A DNA stretch of 8,606 nt from an uncultured bacterium (GCA_902826945.1 CADEGS010000024.1:22838-31443); one strand, 5' to 3'. Counted from the first letter of the stretch, positions 1 to 6,538 are shown. Translations and numbers: made by a program. The notes: a model not told the origin generated them from the letters alone.

Positions 1-14
1 CCCGCGCCCGCGGG
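1..14 (+). repeat. GC-rich inverted repeat overlapping the receptor ribosome-binding site
   Basis: CCCGCG (1-6) and CGCGGG (9-14) are exact reverse complements separated by two bases. A practical RNA hairpin would open the closing pair to give five pairs and a four-base loop. The right arm runs into the GGGGGAG site. The window starts at base 1, so the stem may be longer than seen. In DNA this rich in GC, chance is a real alternative. Confidence 0.35.
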
Positions 15-18
15 GGAG
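12..18 (+). promoter_or_regulatory. Ribosome-binding site deciding the TTG start of the receptor gene
   Basis: GGGGGAG lies 8 nt before the TTG at 27 and is the best Shine-Dalgarno match in the short upstream stretch. It supports the non-ATG start, which also places the signal peptide correctly. The first Gs belong to a GC-rich inverted repeat at 1-14, so accessibility may depend on RNA folding. Confidence 0.55.
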
Positions 19-26
19 CCGTCGCC

Positions 27-3011
27 TTGCGGGCTAGCCGCCGTGGGCTCCGCCACCTTTTCCTCCGCGCGCGCGTCCTCCTGGCGCTGGCGTGGCTCGT
101 CTGCGCCGCGCGCGCGCCGCTGGCGCAGGGCGAGTCCGGCTCGCTGCGCGGGGTGGTCCTGGACAAGGACTTCGGCGTGCCGCTGGCGGGCGTGCGCGTG
201 CAGATCGCGGAGCTGCGCCGCGAGGAGCAGAGCGGCGACCAGGGCACCTACGCCTTCGCGCAGGTGCCGCCGGGGCGCTACACGCTCGTGTTCGCGAAGG
301 AGGGCTTCGTGCGCGAGCTGAGGAGCGACGTGGTCGTCGGCGCCGGCCAGCTCGTCGACGTCGACGTCTCGCTGACGGGCGACTTCACCGAGATGGAGGA
401 GTTCGTCGTCCAGGACCTGGCGCTGGGCGGCACGAGCGAGGCGGGGCTGCTCGAGCTGCGCTTCGAGAGCGCGGCGCTGCTCGACTCGATCGGCGCGGAG
501 CTCCTCAGCCGCTCGGGCGCGTCGGACGCCGCCAGCGCGCTGACGCTGGTCTCGGGCGCGACCGTGCAGGACGGCAAGTACGCCGTGATCCGCGGCCTGC
601 CCGACCGCTACGTCAGCTCGCAGCTCAACGGCGTGCGCCTGCCCTCGGCGGACGAGGACACGCGCTCGGTCGAGCTCGACCAGTTCCCCTCGGCGGTCAT
701 CGAGAGCGTGCAGGTCAGCAAGACCTTCACGCCCGACCAGCAGGGCGACGCCTCGGGCGGCGCCGTGGACGTGCGCCTGCGGGGCATCCCCGATCGGACG
801 ATCCTCGAGATCAAGGCCGAGGTCTCCTACAACACGAACGTCGGCACGGGCACGCGCGACGACTTCCTGACCTACGACGGCGGCGGCGTCAGCTTCTGGG
901 GCAACGACGACGGCGACCGCGACGTCCAGCCGACGAACGCGAACTGGGCCGGCGCGGTGGGGGTGACCGAGGACGACGCGCCGATCGACTACAAGTGGTC
1001 GGCCTCCACCGGCGGGCGGCACGAGCTGGACGGCGGGCTCACGCTGGGCGGCTTCGGCAGCTTCTTCTACGAGCGGGACAGCGCGTTCTACGACGACGGG
1101 GTCTCGGACTCCTACGTGTTCGACCCCGGGAGGAACTTCGTCCCGCAGCTGCCGCAGTTCGACGGCGACGACCGGTTCACCACCGCCCTCTACGACGTCA
1201 CGCGCGCGGAGAAGTCCGTCCAGTGGGGAGCGCTGGGGACGCTCGGTCTCGAGACGGAGAACCACGCGCTGGGGCTGACGTACCTCTACAGCCGCACGAC
1301 CGACGACGTCGCCACGCTGGCGATCGACACGCGCGGCAAGCAGTACTTCTTCCCCGGGTTCGATCCCGACGACCCGAGCTCGCCGGGGCACGGGGGGAAC
1401 CTGCTCGCCGGGCCCTACCTGCGCCAGGAGACGCTCGAGTACACCGAGCGCACGACGAGCTCGCTGCAGCTCCACGGCAGCCACGCGTTCGGCGTCGAGC
1501 TGCCGCGCGGGGACGTGCTGGCCTTCCAGAAGCCGCAGCTCGACTGGACGCTGTCCCTGAACGGGGCCAAGCAGGACCAGCCCGACAAGCGCCAGTTCGC
1601 GGCCCTGTGGGTGCCCGAGCGCGACCTCGGGTTCCTGGTCATCCCCGCGCACTGGGAGACGCTGAAGCCGGCCGCGAACATCAACTTCGGCAACTCCCAG
1701 CGCATCTTCGAGACGATCGAGGAGGACGGCGAGCAGGCCAGCGTGAACCTGAAGCTGCCCTTCGAGCAGTGGGACGGCGAGAGCGGCTACCTCAAGCTCG
1801 GCTTCTTCGACGACCACGTCGAGCGCACCTTCGACCAGGACTCCTTCTTCAACCAGGGCGACGAGTCGACCTTCAACGGCGACTTCGACGAGCCCTGGAG
1901 CGAGGTGTTCCCCGACGAGGATCACCTGATCCAGCCGTCGACCTTCGACATCGACTACGACGGCACGGCCGACATCCGCGCCTGGTACGGGATGATCGAC
2001 CTGCCGCTCGCGTCGAAGGTGAACCTGATCGGCGGCGTGCGCCTGGAGTCCACGGACATCACCACGGTCGTCGACGCCGAGGTCAACGCCACGTACTTCT
2101 CGGGCACCAACGGCCCGATCGCGATCGGCCCCGGCGACGCGGACGTGGACTTCTCCCAGGACGACGTGCTGCCCGCCGTCGCGCTCGTGTACGAGCCGAC
2201 CGAGAAGCTCACGCTGCGCGCGTCGTACGCCGAGACCGTGGCGCGCCAGACGTTCAAGGAGCTGACGCCCATCGTCCAGCAGGAGTTCCTCGGCGGGCCG
2301 GTCTTCATCGGCAACCCCGACCTCGGCCTGGGCGCGATCAAGAACTACGACCTGCGCGCGGACTACGTGCCCTACCAGGGCGGGCTCTTCTCGCTGTCGT
2401 GGTTCTACAAGGACCTCGAGGACCCGATCGAGTTCGAGCAGGTGCTGGCCTCGCCCTTCACGTACACGACGCCCAGGAACTACCCCGAGGGGCGCCTGTC
2501 GGGCTTCGAGGCCGAGGTGCGCCAGTCGCTCGACCGGCTGTGGGACCCGCTCGAGGGCTTCGCGCTGGGGTTCAACGCGACCTTCATCGACTCGACCGTG
2601 GAGATCCCCGACAGCCTGCAGCAGTCGCTGGCCGGCTTCGAGCCGCAGGAGAGCCGCGACGCGACGAACGCGCCGGAGTACCTCTACAACCTCTACCTGA
2701 CGTACGACCACGAGGAGAGCGGGACGCAGGCGGCGGTCTTCTACACGGTCCGCGGCGACACGCTGGTCGCCGGCGCCTCGGCGGTGCCCGCCGAGTACGT
2801 GCCGAACGTCTACCAGACGGAGGTGGGCACGCTGAACTTCACGTTCTCGCGCCGCCTCACCGAGCACATCAGCTTCCAGTTCAAGGCCAAGAACCTGACG
2901 GATCCGGTCATCGAGGAGGTCTACCGCTCCGACCTGCTCGAAGACGACGTGACCCGAACCTCCTTCACGCGCGGCCGCGAGTTCTCGATCGGCCTGAACA
3001 TCACGAACTAG
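27..3011 (+). CDS. TonB-dependent outer-membrane receptor with N-terminal carboxypeptidase-regulatory-like domain
   Basis: This 994-residue protein is an outer-membrane active-transport receptor powered by TonB; its substrate is unknown. A signal peptide (basic residues 2-16, hydrophobic 17-28, likely cleavage after ARA30 or LAQ34) precedes a carboxypeptidase-regulatory-like beta domain at about 37-118 (GVPLAGVRV, GTYAF, VPPGRYTL). A possible TonB box (EEFVVQD, 124-130) follows. The plug lies at about 150-255 and holds IRGLPDRY, LNGVRLPS and the DASGGAVDV motif. The rest is a barrel rich in alternating aromatic strands, including LTLRASYAETVARQTFKEL (728-746) and IGNPDL (761-766). It is not SusC-like: no SusD partner is next to it. 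TTG at 27 is chosen because a GGGGGAG site sits 8 nt upstream and a complete signal peptide follows directly; the frame stays open to the window edge, so a start further upstream is not excluded. It heads the operon, 36 nt before the DUF3450 gene. Oddity: it ends in ITN, not an aromatic residue. Confidence 0.95.
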   Translation: MRASRRGLRHLFLRARVLLALAWLVCAARAPLAQGESGSLRGVVLDKDFGVPLAGVRVQIAELRREEQSGDQGTYAFAQVPPGRYTLVFAKEGFVRELRSDVVVGAGQLVDVDVSLTGDFTEMEEFVVQDLALGGTSEAGLLELRFESAALLDSIGAELLSRSGASDAASALTLVSGATVQDGKYAVIRGLPDRYVSSQLNGVRLPSADEDTRSVELDQFPSAVIESVQVSKTFTPDQQGDASGGAVDVRLRGIPDRTILEIKAEVSYNTNVGTGTRDDFLTYDGGGVSFWGNDDGDRDVQPTNANWAGAVGVTEDDAPIDYKWSASTGGRHELDGGLTLGGFGSFFYERDSAFYDDGVSDSYVFDPGRNFVPQLPQFDGDDRFTTALYDVTRAEKSVQWGALGTLGLETENHALGLTYLYSRTTDDVATLAIDTRGKQYFFPGFDPDDPSSPGHGGNLLAGPYLRQETLEYTERTTSSLQLHGSHAFGVELPRGDVLAFQKPQLDWTLSLNGAKQDQPDKRQFAALWVPERDLGFLVIPAHWETLKPAANINFGNSQRIFETIEEDGEQASVNLKLPFEQWDGESGYLKLGFFDDHVERTFDQDSFFNQGDESTFNGDFDEPWSEVFPDEDHLIQPSTFDIDYDGTADIRAWYGMIDLPLASKVNLIGGVRLESTDITTVVDAEVNATYFSGTNGPIAIGPGDADVDFSQDDVLPAVALVYEPTEKLTLRASYAETVARQTFKELTPIVQQEFLGGPVFIGNPDLGLGAIKNYDLRADYVPYQGGLFSLSWFYKDLEDPIEFEQVLASPFTYTTPRNYPEGRLSGFEAEVRQSLDRLWDPLEGFALGFNATFIDSTVEIPDSLQQSLAGFEPQESRDATNAPEYLYNLYLTYDHEESGTQAAVFYTVRGDTLVAGASAVPAEYVPNVYQTEVGTLNFTFSRRLTEHISFQFKAKNLTDPVIEEVYRSDLLEDDVTRTSFTRGREFSIGLNITN
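396..416 (+). other. Candidate TonB box of the receptor
   Basis: Codons 124-130 encode EEFVVQD, placed between the carboxypeptidase-like domain and the plug. In receptors that carry such an extra N-terminal domain, the TonB-contacting segment is normally found at this junction and often has a valine-rich core preceded by acidic residues. The match is by position and general character, not to a strict consensus. Confidence 0.4.
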
Positions 3012-3018
3012 GCAAGGA

Positions 3019-3034
3019 CTCCCCGCTCGGGGAG
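3019..3034 (+). promoter_or_regulatory. Intercistronic hairpin overlapping the DUF3450 ribosome-binding site
   Basis: CTCCCC (3019-3024), loop GCTC, and GGGGAG (3029-3034) form a perfect six-pair hairpin in the 36-nt gap between the receptor and the DUF3450 gene. The right arm is part of the purine-rich GGGGAGAGGA tract that serves as ribosome-binding site for the ATG at 3048. There is no T-tract, so it is not an intrinsic terminator. It could mask the site, or protect or process the mRNA so that receptor and motor genes are expressed at different levels; that role is inferred. Confidence 0.5.
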
Positions 3035-3047
3035 AGGACGAGCAACC

Positions 3048-3866
3048 ATGGAACGACGAGCGAAGCGGGACGGACGCGCCGCGGCGGCGCGCCGCACGGC
3101 GAGCGCGCTGGCGCTGGCCGGCGCGATCGGCCTCGCGGCGGGCGCGATGCCGCCGCGGCAGGACGAGGCGCCGGTCGAGGCGACGCGCTCGGCCCTCGAC
3201 CGGTGGGTCGAGGTGCGCCGCATCCTGTCGCAGGAGAAGCGCGACTGGGAGATCGGGCGCGAGCTCCTGACCGACCGCATCGCGGTCGTGCAGCGCGAGA
3301 TCGACGTGCTGCGCGAGCGGATCGGCGAGACGCAGGGGACGACCGTCGCGGAGGAGCAAGAGCGCGTCGGCCTGGCCGCGGAGCGCGACCGCCTGCGCGA
3401 GACGCAGGCGCGCATGACCGAAGCGGTGCAGGCCTTCGAGGCCCGCGCGCGCGACCTCCTGGCGCGGCTGCCCGATCCGCTGCGCCAGGACGACGGCATC
3501 CAGCTCCTCTCCCAGCGCCTGCCGGAAGACTCGCAGAGCACCAAGCTCGGCCTGGGCGACCGGTTCCTGAACGTCGTCGGCGTCCTGAACCAGATCGACA
3601 AGTTCCAGCGCGAGATCAGCGTGTCGAGCGAGGTGCGCAAGCTCCAGGACGGCAGCTCGGTCGAGGTCACCGCGCTCTACCTCGGCCTCGGCCAGGGGTA
3701 CTACGTGAACGGCGACGGGACGCTGGCCGGAGTCGGGACTCCGGGGCCGTCGGGCTGGACGTGGCAGCCGGCGAACGACGCCGCGCCGGCCATCGCCCGC
3801 GCGGTCAAGATCTTCCAGAACGAGGAGCCGGCGGCCTACGTGCGCCTGCCCGTGCGTGTCGACTGA
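3048..3866 (+). CDS. Secreted coiled-coil DUF3450-family protein of a TtpC/TonB2-type system
   Basis: This is a 272-residue DUF3450-family protein, predicted periplasmic. The family is typically encoded just before TtpC-type ExbB genes and is an accessory part of TonB energy-transfer systems whose biochemical role is not settled. Seen here: a signal peptide (basic 2-16, hydrophobic 17-32, likely cleavage after AGA33), a charged helical coiled-coil region at about 43-140, and the family signature in the C-terminal half: DRFLNVVGVLNQIDKF (171-186), TALYLGLGQGYYV (208-220), GTLAGVG (224-230), GWTW (236-239) and a final AYVRLPVRV (263-271). The ATG is preceded by GGGGAGAGGA at about 9 nt. It lies 36 nt after the receptor and 16 nt before ttpC. 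The C-terminal module resembles the periplasmic module of the next gene's product. No cysteines or catalytic motif are seen, so a structural or adaptor role is most likely. Confidence 0.88.
   Translation: MERRAKRDGRAAAARRTASALALAGAIGLAAGAMPPRQDEAPVEATRSALDRWVEVRRILSQEKRDWEIGRELLTDRIAVVQREIDVLRERIGETQGTTVAEEQERVGLAAERDRLRETQARMTEAVQAFEARARDLLARLPDPLRQDDGIQLLSQRLPEDSQSTKLGLGDRFLNVVGVLNQIDKFQREISVSSEVRKLQDGSSVEVTALYLGLGQGYYVNGDGTLAGVGTPGPSGWTWQPANDAAPAIARAVKIFQNEEPAAYVRLPVRVD
3727..3744 (+). repeat. Perfect 8-bp inverted repeat inside the DUF3450 gene
   Basis: CCGGAGTC (3727-3734) and GACTCCGG (3737-3744) are exact reverse complements with a two-base spacer. As RNA this would give seven pairs closed by a CGGG loop. 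It lies in codons for the conserved AGVGTPG segment, so amino-acid constraint plus GC-rich codons may explain it. No function is claimed. Confidence 0.35.
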
Positions 3867-3869
3867 GCC

Positions 3870-3873
3870 GAGG
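3870..3873 (+). promoter_or_regulatory. Ribosome-binding site deciding the ATG start of ttpC
   Basis: GAGG (followed by AA) sits 9 nt before the ATG at 3883. An in-frame GTG at 3856 would add nine residues, but it lies inside the end of the DUF3450 gene, has no purine-rich site at the right distance, and would put a charged tail in front of the signal peptide. The ATG is therefore preferred. Confidence 0.6.
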
Positions 3874-3882
3874 AACGCACCC

Positions 3883-5460
3883 ATGAAGCACACGATCACG
3901 CTACTCCTCGCCTGCGCCCTCCCGCTCGCGACCGGCGCCCAGGAGACGGGCTCCGGCGAGCGCAAGACCTTCGAGAGCGCCGCCGCGTCGGTGCAGAGCC
4001 GGCTCGAGCAGGCCGTGGCCGAGCTCGAGGCGCTGCGCGAGCAGATCAAGGCGGAGAAGGTCCCGCTCGGCCAGGAGCTGCGCGAGCGCGAGGCGGAGCT
4101 GGCCCGGTTCCGCCAGGACTTCGTGGACGCCGAGCGCGAGCGGGCGAAGGGCTCGCTGGACAAGACCAACCTGAAGGAGGAGATCGGTCGCCTGCAGGAG
4201 GAGTCGGGCTACCTGGACAACCTCCTGACGGAGTACCGGCGGAACTTCGACACGCGCCTCCTGATCGCCGAGAGGCAGCGCTACGACGACGCGCTCGAGG
4301 CCGCCCGCCTGGCCACGGAGAACGGCGCCCTGCCCTTCCAGGAGGTCTTCGAGAAGCAGACGCAGGTCCTCGGCGCCTCGTTCGAGCGCCTGCTCGAGGC
4401 CCTCGGCGGCGCGCGCTTCGAGGGCACGGCGGTGACGCCGGGCGGCCTGGTGGCGCACGGCACGTTCGCCGTGATCGGCCCCGTCACGGTCTTCCGCTCG
4501 CAGGACGGGAGCGCGGTCGGGATCGCCGCCGAGCGCCTGAACTCGAACGAGCCGACGCTCTACCCGTTCAAGGACCCGGCCGAGACGCAGGCCGCGGCCG
4601 ACATGATCGCGCGGGGCGAGGGCCTCCTTCCGCTCGACCCGACGCTCGGCAACGCCCACAAGATCGAGTCGACGAACGAGACCTTCGTCGAGCACGTGAA
4701 GAAGGGCGGGCCGGTGATGATCCCGATCTTCGCCCTGGCGGCGGCGGCGCTCCTGGTCGCGCTCTACAAGTGGCTGCGACTGGCCTTCCTGCGCCGGCCG
4801 GCGCAGCGCGAGGTCGAGGCGCTCTTCGTGGCGGTGCGCCAGAGCGACGTCGCGAAGGCGCGCAGCATCGCCAGCGCGATGCGGGGCCCGACCGGCCGCA
4901 TGCTCGAGGCGGGCGCGCGGCACCTGGGCGAGCCGCGTGACCTGATCGAGGAGGTGATGTACGAGCTCGTGCTCAAGACGCGCCTGCAGCTCAACCGCAT
5001 GCTGCCGTTCATCGCGATCTCGGCCTCCTCGGCCCCGCTGCTCGGCCTGCTGGGCACGGTGACCGGCATCATCAACACCTTCAAGCTGATCACCGTCTAC
5101 GGCTCGGGCGACGTGAAGACGCTGTCGGGAGGCATCTCGGAGGCCCTGATCACGACCGAGTACGGCCTGATCGTGGCCATCCCCTCGCTGCTCCTGCACA
5201 GCTTCCTGTCGCGCAAGGCGCGCGGCGCGGTCAACCACATGGAGACGACCGCGGTGACCTTCATGAACGAGGTCAACCGCTCCGACCTGGGACGCGCCGG
5301 CGAGGACGATCTGCGCAGCGCGCCCGTCATCGCGCCGGCCGTGCCCGACAGCGAGCTCGTCCGCACGCACGTGAAGGAGGTCCTGAGCGACCTGCTCGTG
5401 CCGCTGGTGAAGCAGAACCTCGACCAGGAGCTCGCGACCCGCGCCCGGTCGCGACGCTGA
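3883..5460 (+). CDS. ttpC: TtpC-like protein: periplasmic coiled coil fused to an ExbB/TolQ-type proton channel
   Basis: This 525-residue inner-membrane protein is roughly twice the size of a plain ExbB and matches the TtpC type, which in Vibrio TonB2 systems is needed in addition to ExbB, ExbD and TonB. Order: signal peptide (1-19, cleavage near TGA19), coiled coil at about 27-175, a small beta-rich module (183-258), then the MotA/TolQ/ExbB domain. Membrane segments lie at about 277-298, 374-400 and 418-440. SSAPLLGLLGTVTGI (382-396) carries T392, and ISEALITTEYGLIVAIP (418-434) carries T425. By alignment from memory these match the ExbB channel threonines T148 and T181 of E. coli. A helical C-terminal tail (about 466-525, VRTHVKEVLSDLLVPLV) is cytoplasmic by topology. 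An LLAC near residue 11 is too close to the N-terminus for a convincing lipobox. The stop is 2 nt before exbB. Confidence 0.9.
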   Translation: MKHTITLLLACALPLATGAQETGSGERKTFESAAASVQSRLEQAVAELEALREQIKAEKVPLGQELREREAELARFRQDFVDAERERAKGSLDKTNLKEEIGRLQEESGYLDNLLTEYRRNFDTRLLIAERQRYDDALEAARLATENGALPFQEVFEKQTQVLGASFERLLEALGGARFEGTAVTPGGLVAHGTFAVIGPVTVFRSQDGSAVGIAAERLNSNEPTLYPFKDPAETQAAADMIARGEGLLPLDPTLGNAHKIESTNETFVEHVKKGGPVMIPIFALAAAALLVALYKWLRLAFLRRPAQREVEALFVAVRQSDVAKARSIASAMRGPTGRMLEAGARHLGEPRDLIEEVMYELVLKTRLQLNRMLPFIAISASSAPLLGLLGTVTGIINTFKLITVYGSGDVKTLSGGISEALITTEYGLIVAIPSLLLHSFLSRKARGAVNHMETTAVTFMNEVNRSDLGRAGEDDLRSAPVIAPAVPDSELVRTHVKEVLSDLLVPLVKQNLDQELATRARSRR

Positions 5461-5462
5461 GC

Positions 5463-6098
5463 ATGGACGCCTTCGAGACCCATCTGGCCACCGTGTGGAG
5501 GGAGGCCGGAGAGATCTGGCAGAAGGGCGGCTGGGCCATGTGGGGCATCGCCGCCATCGCGCTGGTGCTGTTCGCGCTGGGCACCCACGTCCAGCTCAGC
5601 CTCTACTCCAAGGGCTTCCTCTCGCTGCCCGAGCGCACGTGGCGCCGCTGGATCGAGCACGCCGAGGAGCGGCGCGGCCCGATCGGCCGCCTGCTGGACT
5701 TCGTCACCGGCTTCCGCCGGATCGAGGACGTCTCCACGTCGTTCGAGCAGCTGCGAACGAGCGAGGCGGCGCCGTTCGAGCGCGACCTGACCGTCATGAA
5801 GGTCTGCGTCAGCGCGGCGCCGCTGGTCGGCCTGCTCGGCACGGTGACGGGCATGCTGACCACCTTCGGCGCGCTGGCGTCCGGCGCGGGCGGGGACAAG
5901 ACGATGCAGCTGATCTCCGCCGGCATCTCCGAGGCGCTGATCACGACCGAGACGGGGCTGGTCATCGCCCTGCCCGGCCTCTTCTTCCAGTACCAGCTCG
6001 CGCGCAAGCACGAGCGCTACAAGGCATTCCTGGCCCACCTGGAGACCGTGTGCACGCAGTCCCTCTACCCGGAGACGAGCGCGCGCGCCGCCTCCTGA
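5463..6098 (+). CDS. exbB: ExbB-type proton channel subunit
   Basis: This 211-residue inner-membrane protein is the core ExbB/TolQ-family subunit. With ExbD it uses the proton gradient to drive TonB. It has a short N-terminus with an amphipathic start, a first membrane segment at about 24-42 (GWAMWGIAAIALVLFAL), a cytoplasmic loop of about 70 residues, and two further membrane segments at about 114-139 and 152-177. The second contains LVGLLGTVTGM (T127) and the third ISEALITTETGLVIALPG (T162); these are the family's two channel threonines. Both motifs are nearly identical to those of the TtpC-like neighbour, so the two are paralogues that may mix in one pentamer. The ATG follows the ttpC stop after only two bases and has no good ribosome-binding site, suggesting translational coupling. 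It is more likely ExbB than TolQ or MotA because TonB and a receptor are adjacent and no tolA, tolB, pal or OmpA-like domain is present. Confidence 0.94.
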   Translation: MDAFETHLATVWREAGEIWQKGGWAMWGIAAIALVLFALGTHVQLSLYSKGFLSLPERTWRRWIEHAEERRGPIGRLLDFVTGFRRIEDVSTSFEQLRTSEAAPFERDLTVMKVCVSAAPLVGLLGTVTGMLTTFGALASGAGGDKTMQLISAGISEALITTETGLVIALPGLFFQYQLARKHERYKAFLAHLETVCTQSLYPETSARAAS

Positions 6099-6109
6099 TG
6101 GCCGCCTAG
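6098..6109 (+). other. Three-codon mini-ORF overlapping the exbB stop and the exbD ribosome-binding site
   Basis: The exbB stop overlaps an ATG in the TGATG arrangement. That ATG opens ATG-GCC-GCC-TAG, and its stop overlaps the AGGAG (6108-6112) used by exbD, 7 nt before its ATG. Ribosomes could reinitiate here and be handed to exbD. This is a reading of the bases only; a strong exbD site makes it unnecessary for expression. Confidence 0.25.
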
Positions 6110-6119
6110 GAGACCCACC

Positions 6120-6536
6120 ATGGCACGCTTCCGCGACGCTGGAGCCGACGACGAGGGCGGCGAGGCCGGCATCGACATGTCGCCCCTCATCGACTGCGTC
6201 TTCATCCTGCTGATCTTCTTCATCGTCACCACGACCTTCGTCGAGGAGACGGGCGTCGAGGTGGACAAGCCCCAGGCCGCCTCCGCCTCGCAGCTCGAGA
6301 AGACGAGCATCCTGATCGCGCTCACGGCCAAGGGCGAGGTGGTCTACGGCGGCCGCAACATCGGCATCAGCGGCGTGCAGCCGCTCGTGCGCCGCATGCT
6401 GCAGAAGGAGGACGTGCCCGTGATCATCCAGGCCGACACCGCCTCGCCTTCGGGCATGCTGGTGCGCCTGGTGGACGAGGCGAAGCTGGGCGGGGCGCAG
6501 CGGGTCAACGTCGCGACCGCGACGCGCGCGAGCTGA
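6120..6536 (+). CDS. exbD: ExbD, proton-motor subunit
   Basis: This 138-residue protein is the single-span partner of ExbB. It has a short acidic cytoplasmic N-terminus, one membrane helix at about 23-40 and a periplasmic ExbD/TolR domain at 41-138 with the expected [15 protein letters not shown] strand region (about 64-75 here, [12 protein letters not shown]) and a PVIIQAD strand (100-106). The family motif [16 protein letters not shown] (19-34) is intact and places the proton-carrying aspartate at D25, the position it has in E. coli ExbD. The ATG is preceded by AGGAG at 7 nt, the strongest ribosome-binding site in the operon after the first intergenic gap. It lies 21 nt after exbB and 7 nt before tonB. 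With only one exbD for two exbB-type genes, a shared ExbD dimer at the centre of the motor is likely. TolR is the alternative, disfavoured by the neighbours. Confidence 0.95.
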   Translation: MARFRDAGADDEGGEAGIDMSPLIDCVFILLIFFIVTTTFVEETGVEVDKPQAASASQLEKTSILIALTAKGEVVYGGRNIGISGVQPLVRRMLQKEDVPVIIQADTASPSGMLVRLVDEAKLGGAQRVNVATATRAS

Positions 6537-6538
6537 GG
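6534..6538 (+). promoter_or_regulatory. Ribosome-binding site supporting the GTG start of tonB
   Basis: TGAGG overlaps the exbD stop codon (TGA 6534-6536) and ends 5 nt before GTG 6544. The overlap with the upstream stop suggests that exbD and tonB translation are linked. No ATG in frame lies near enough to compete: the next in-frame ATG encodes residue 24, inside the membrane anchor. Confidence 0.45.

Noticed and set aside
27..3011. SusC-like glycan receptor
   Set aside because: The carboxypeptidase-like N-terminal domain is shared with SusC proteins, but no SusD gene is adjacent and the plug motifs fit general TonB-dependent receptors.
3019..3034. Intrinsic terminator after the receptor gene
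   Set aside because: The hairpin is perfect but has no following T-tract and is followed at once by a ribosome-binding site, so termination is not supported.
3856..3882. GTG at 3856 as the ttpC start
   Set aside because: It overlaps the DUF3450 gene, lacks a properly placed ribosome-binding site and adds a charged leader before the signal peptide.
92..3886. A second very long open frame on the + strand across the receptor and DUF3450 genes (1264 codons)
   Set aside because: Its product is dominated by Arg, Ala, Gly and Pro with no domain, typical of an out-of-frame reading of GC-rich DNA. The receptor and DUF3450 frames carry recognisable families.
3883..3915. TtpC as a lipoprotein through the LLAC sequence
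   Set aside because: The cysteine is at residue 11 with only a few residues before it and the -2 position is leucine; a normal signal peptide ending near residue 19 fits better.
3901..5370. A 489-codon open frame on the - strand opposite ttpC
   Set aside because: Composed mostly of Arg, Leu, Glu, His and Ala runs mirroring the coiled-coil codons of ttpC; no signal peptide, motif or ribosome-binding site.
5463..6536. Tol-Pal (tolQ, tolR) or flagellar motor (motA, motB) genes
   Set aside because: No tolA, tolB or pal follows, there is no peptidoglycan-binding OmpA-like domain, and a TonB and a receptor are in the same operon.
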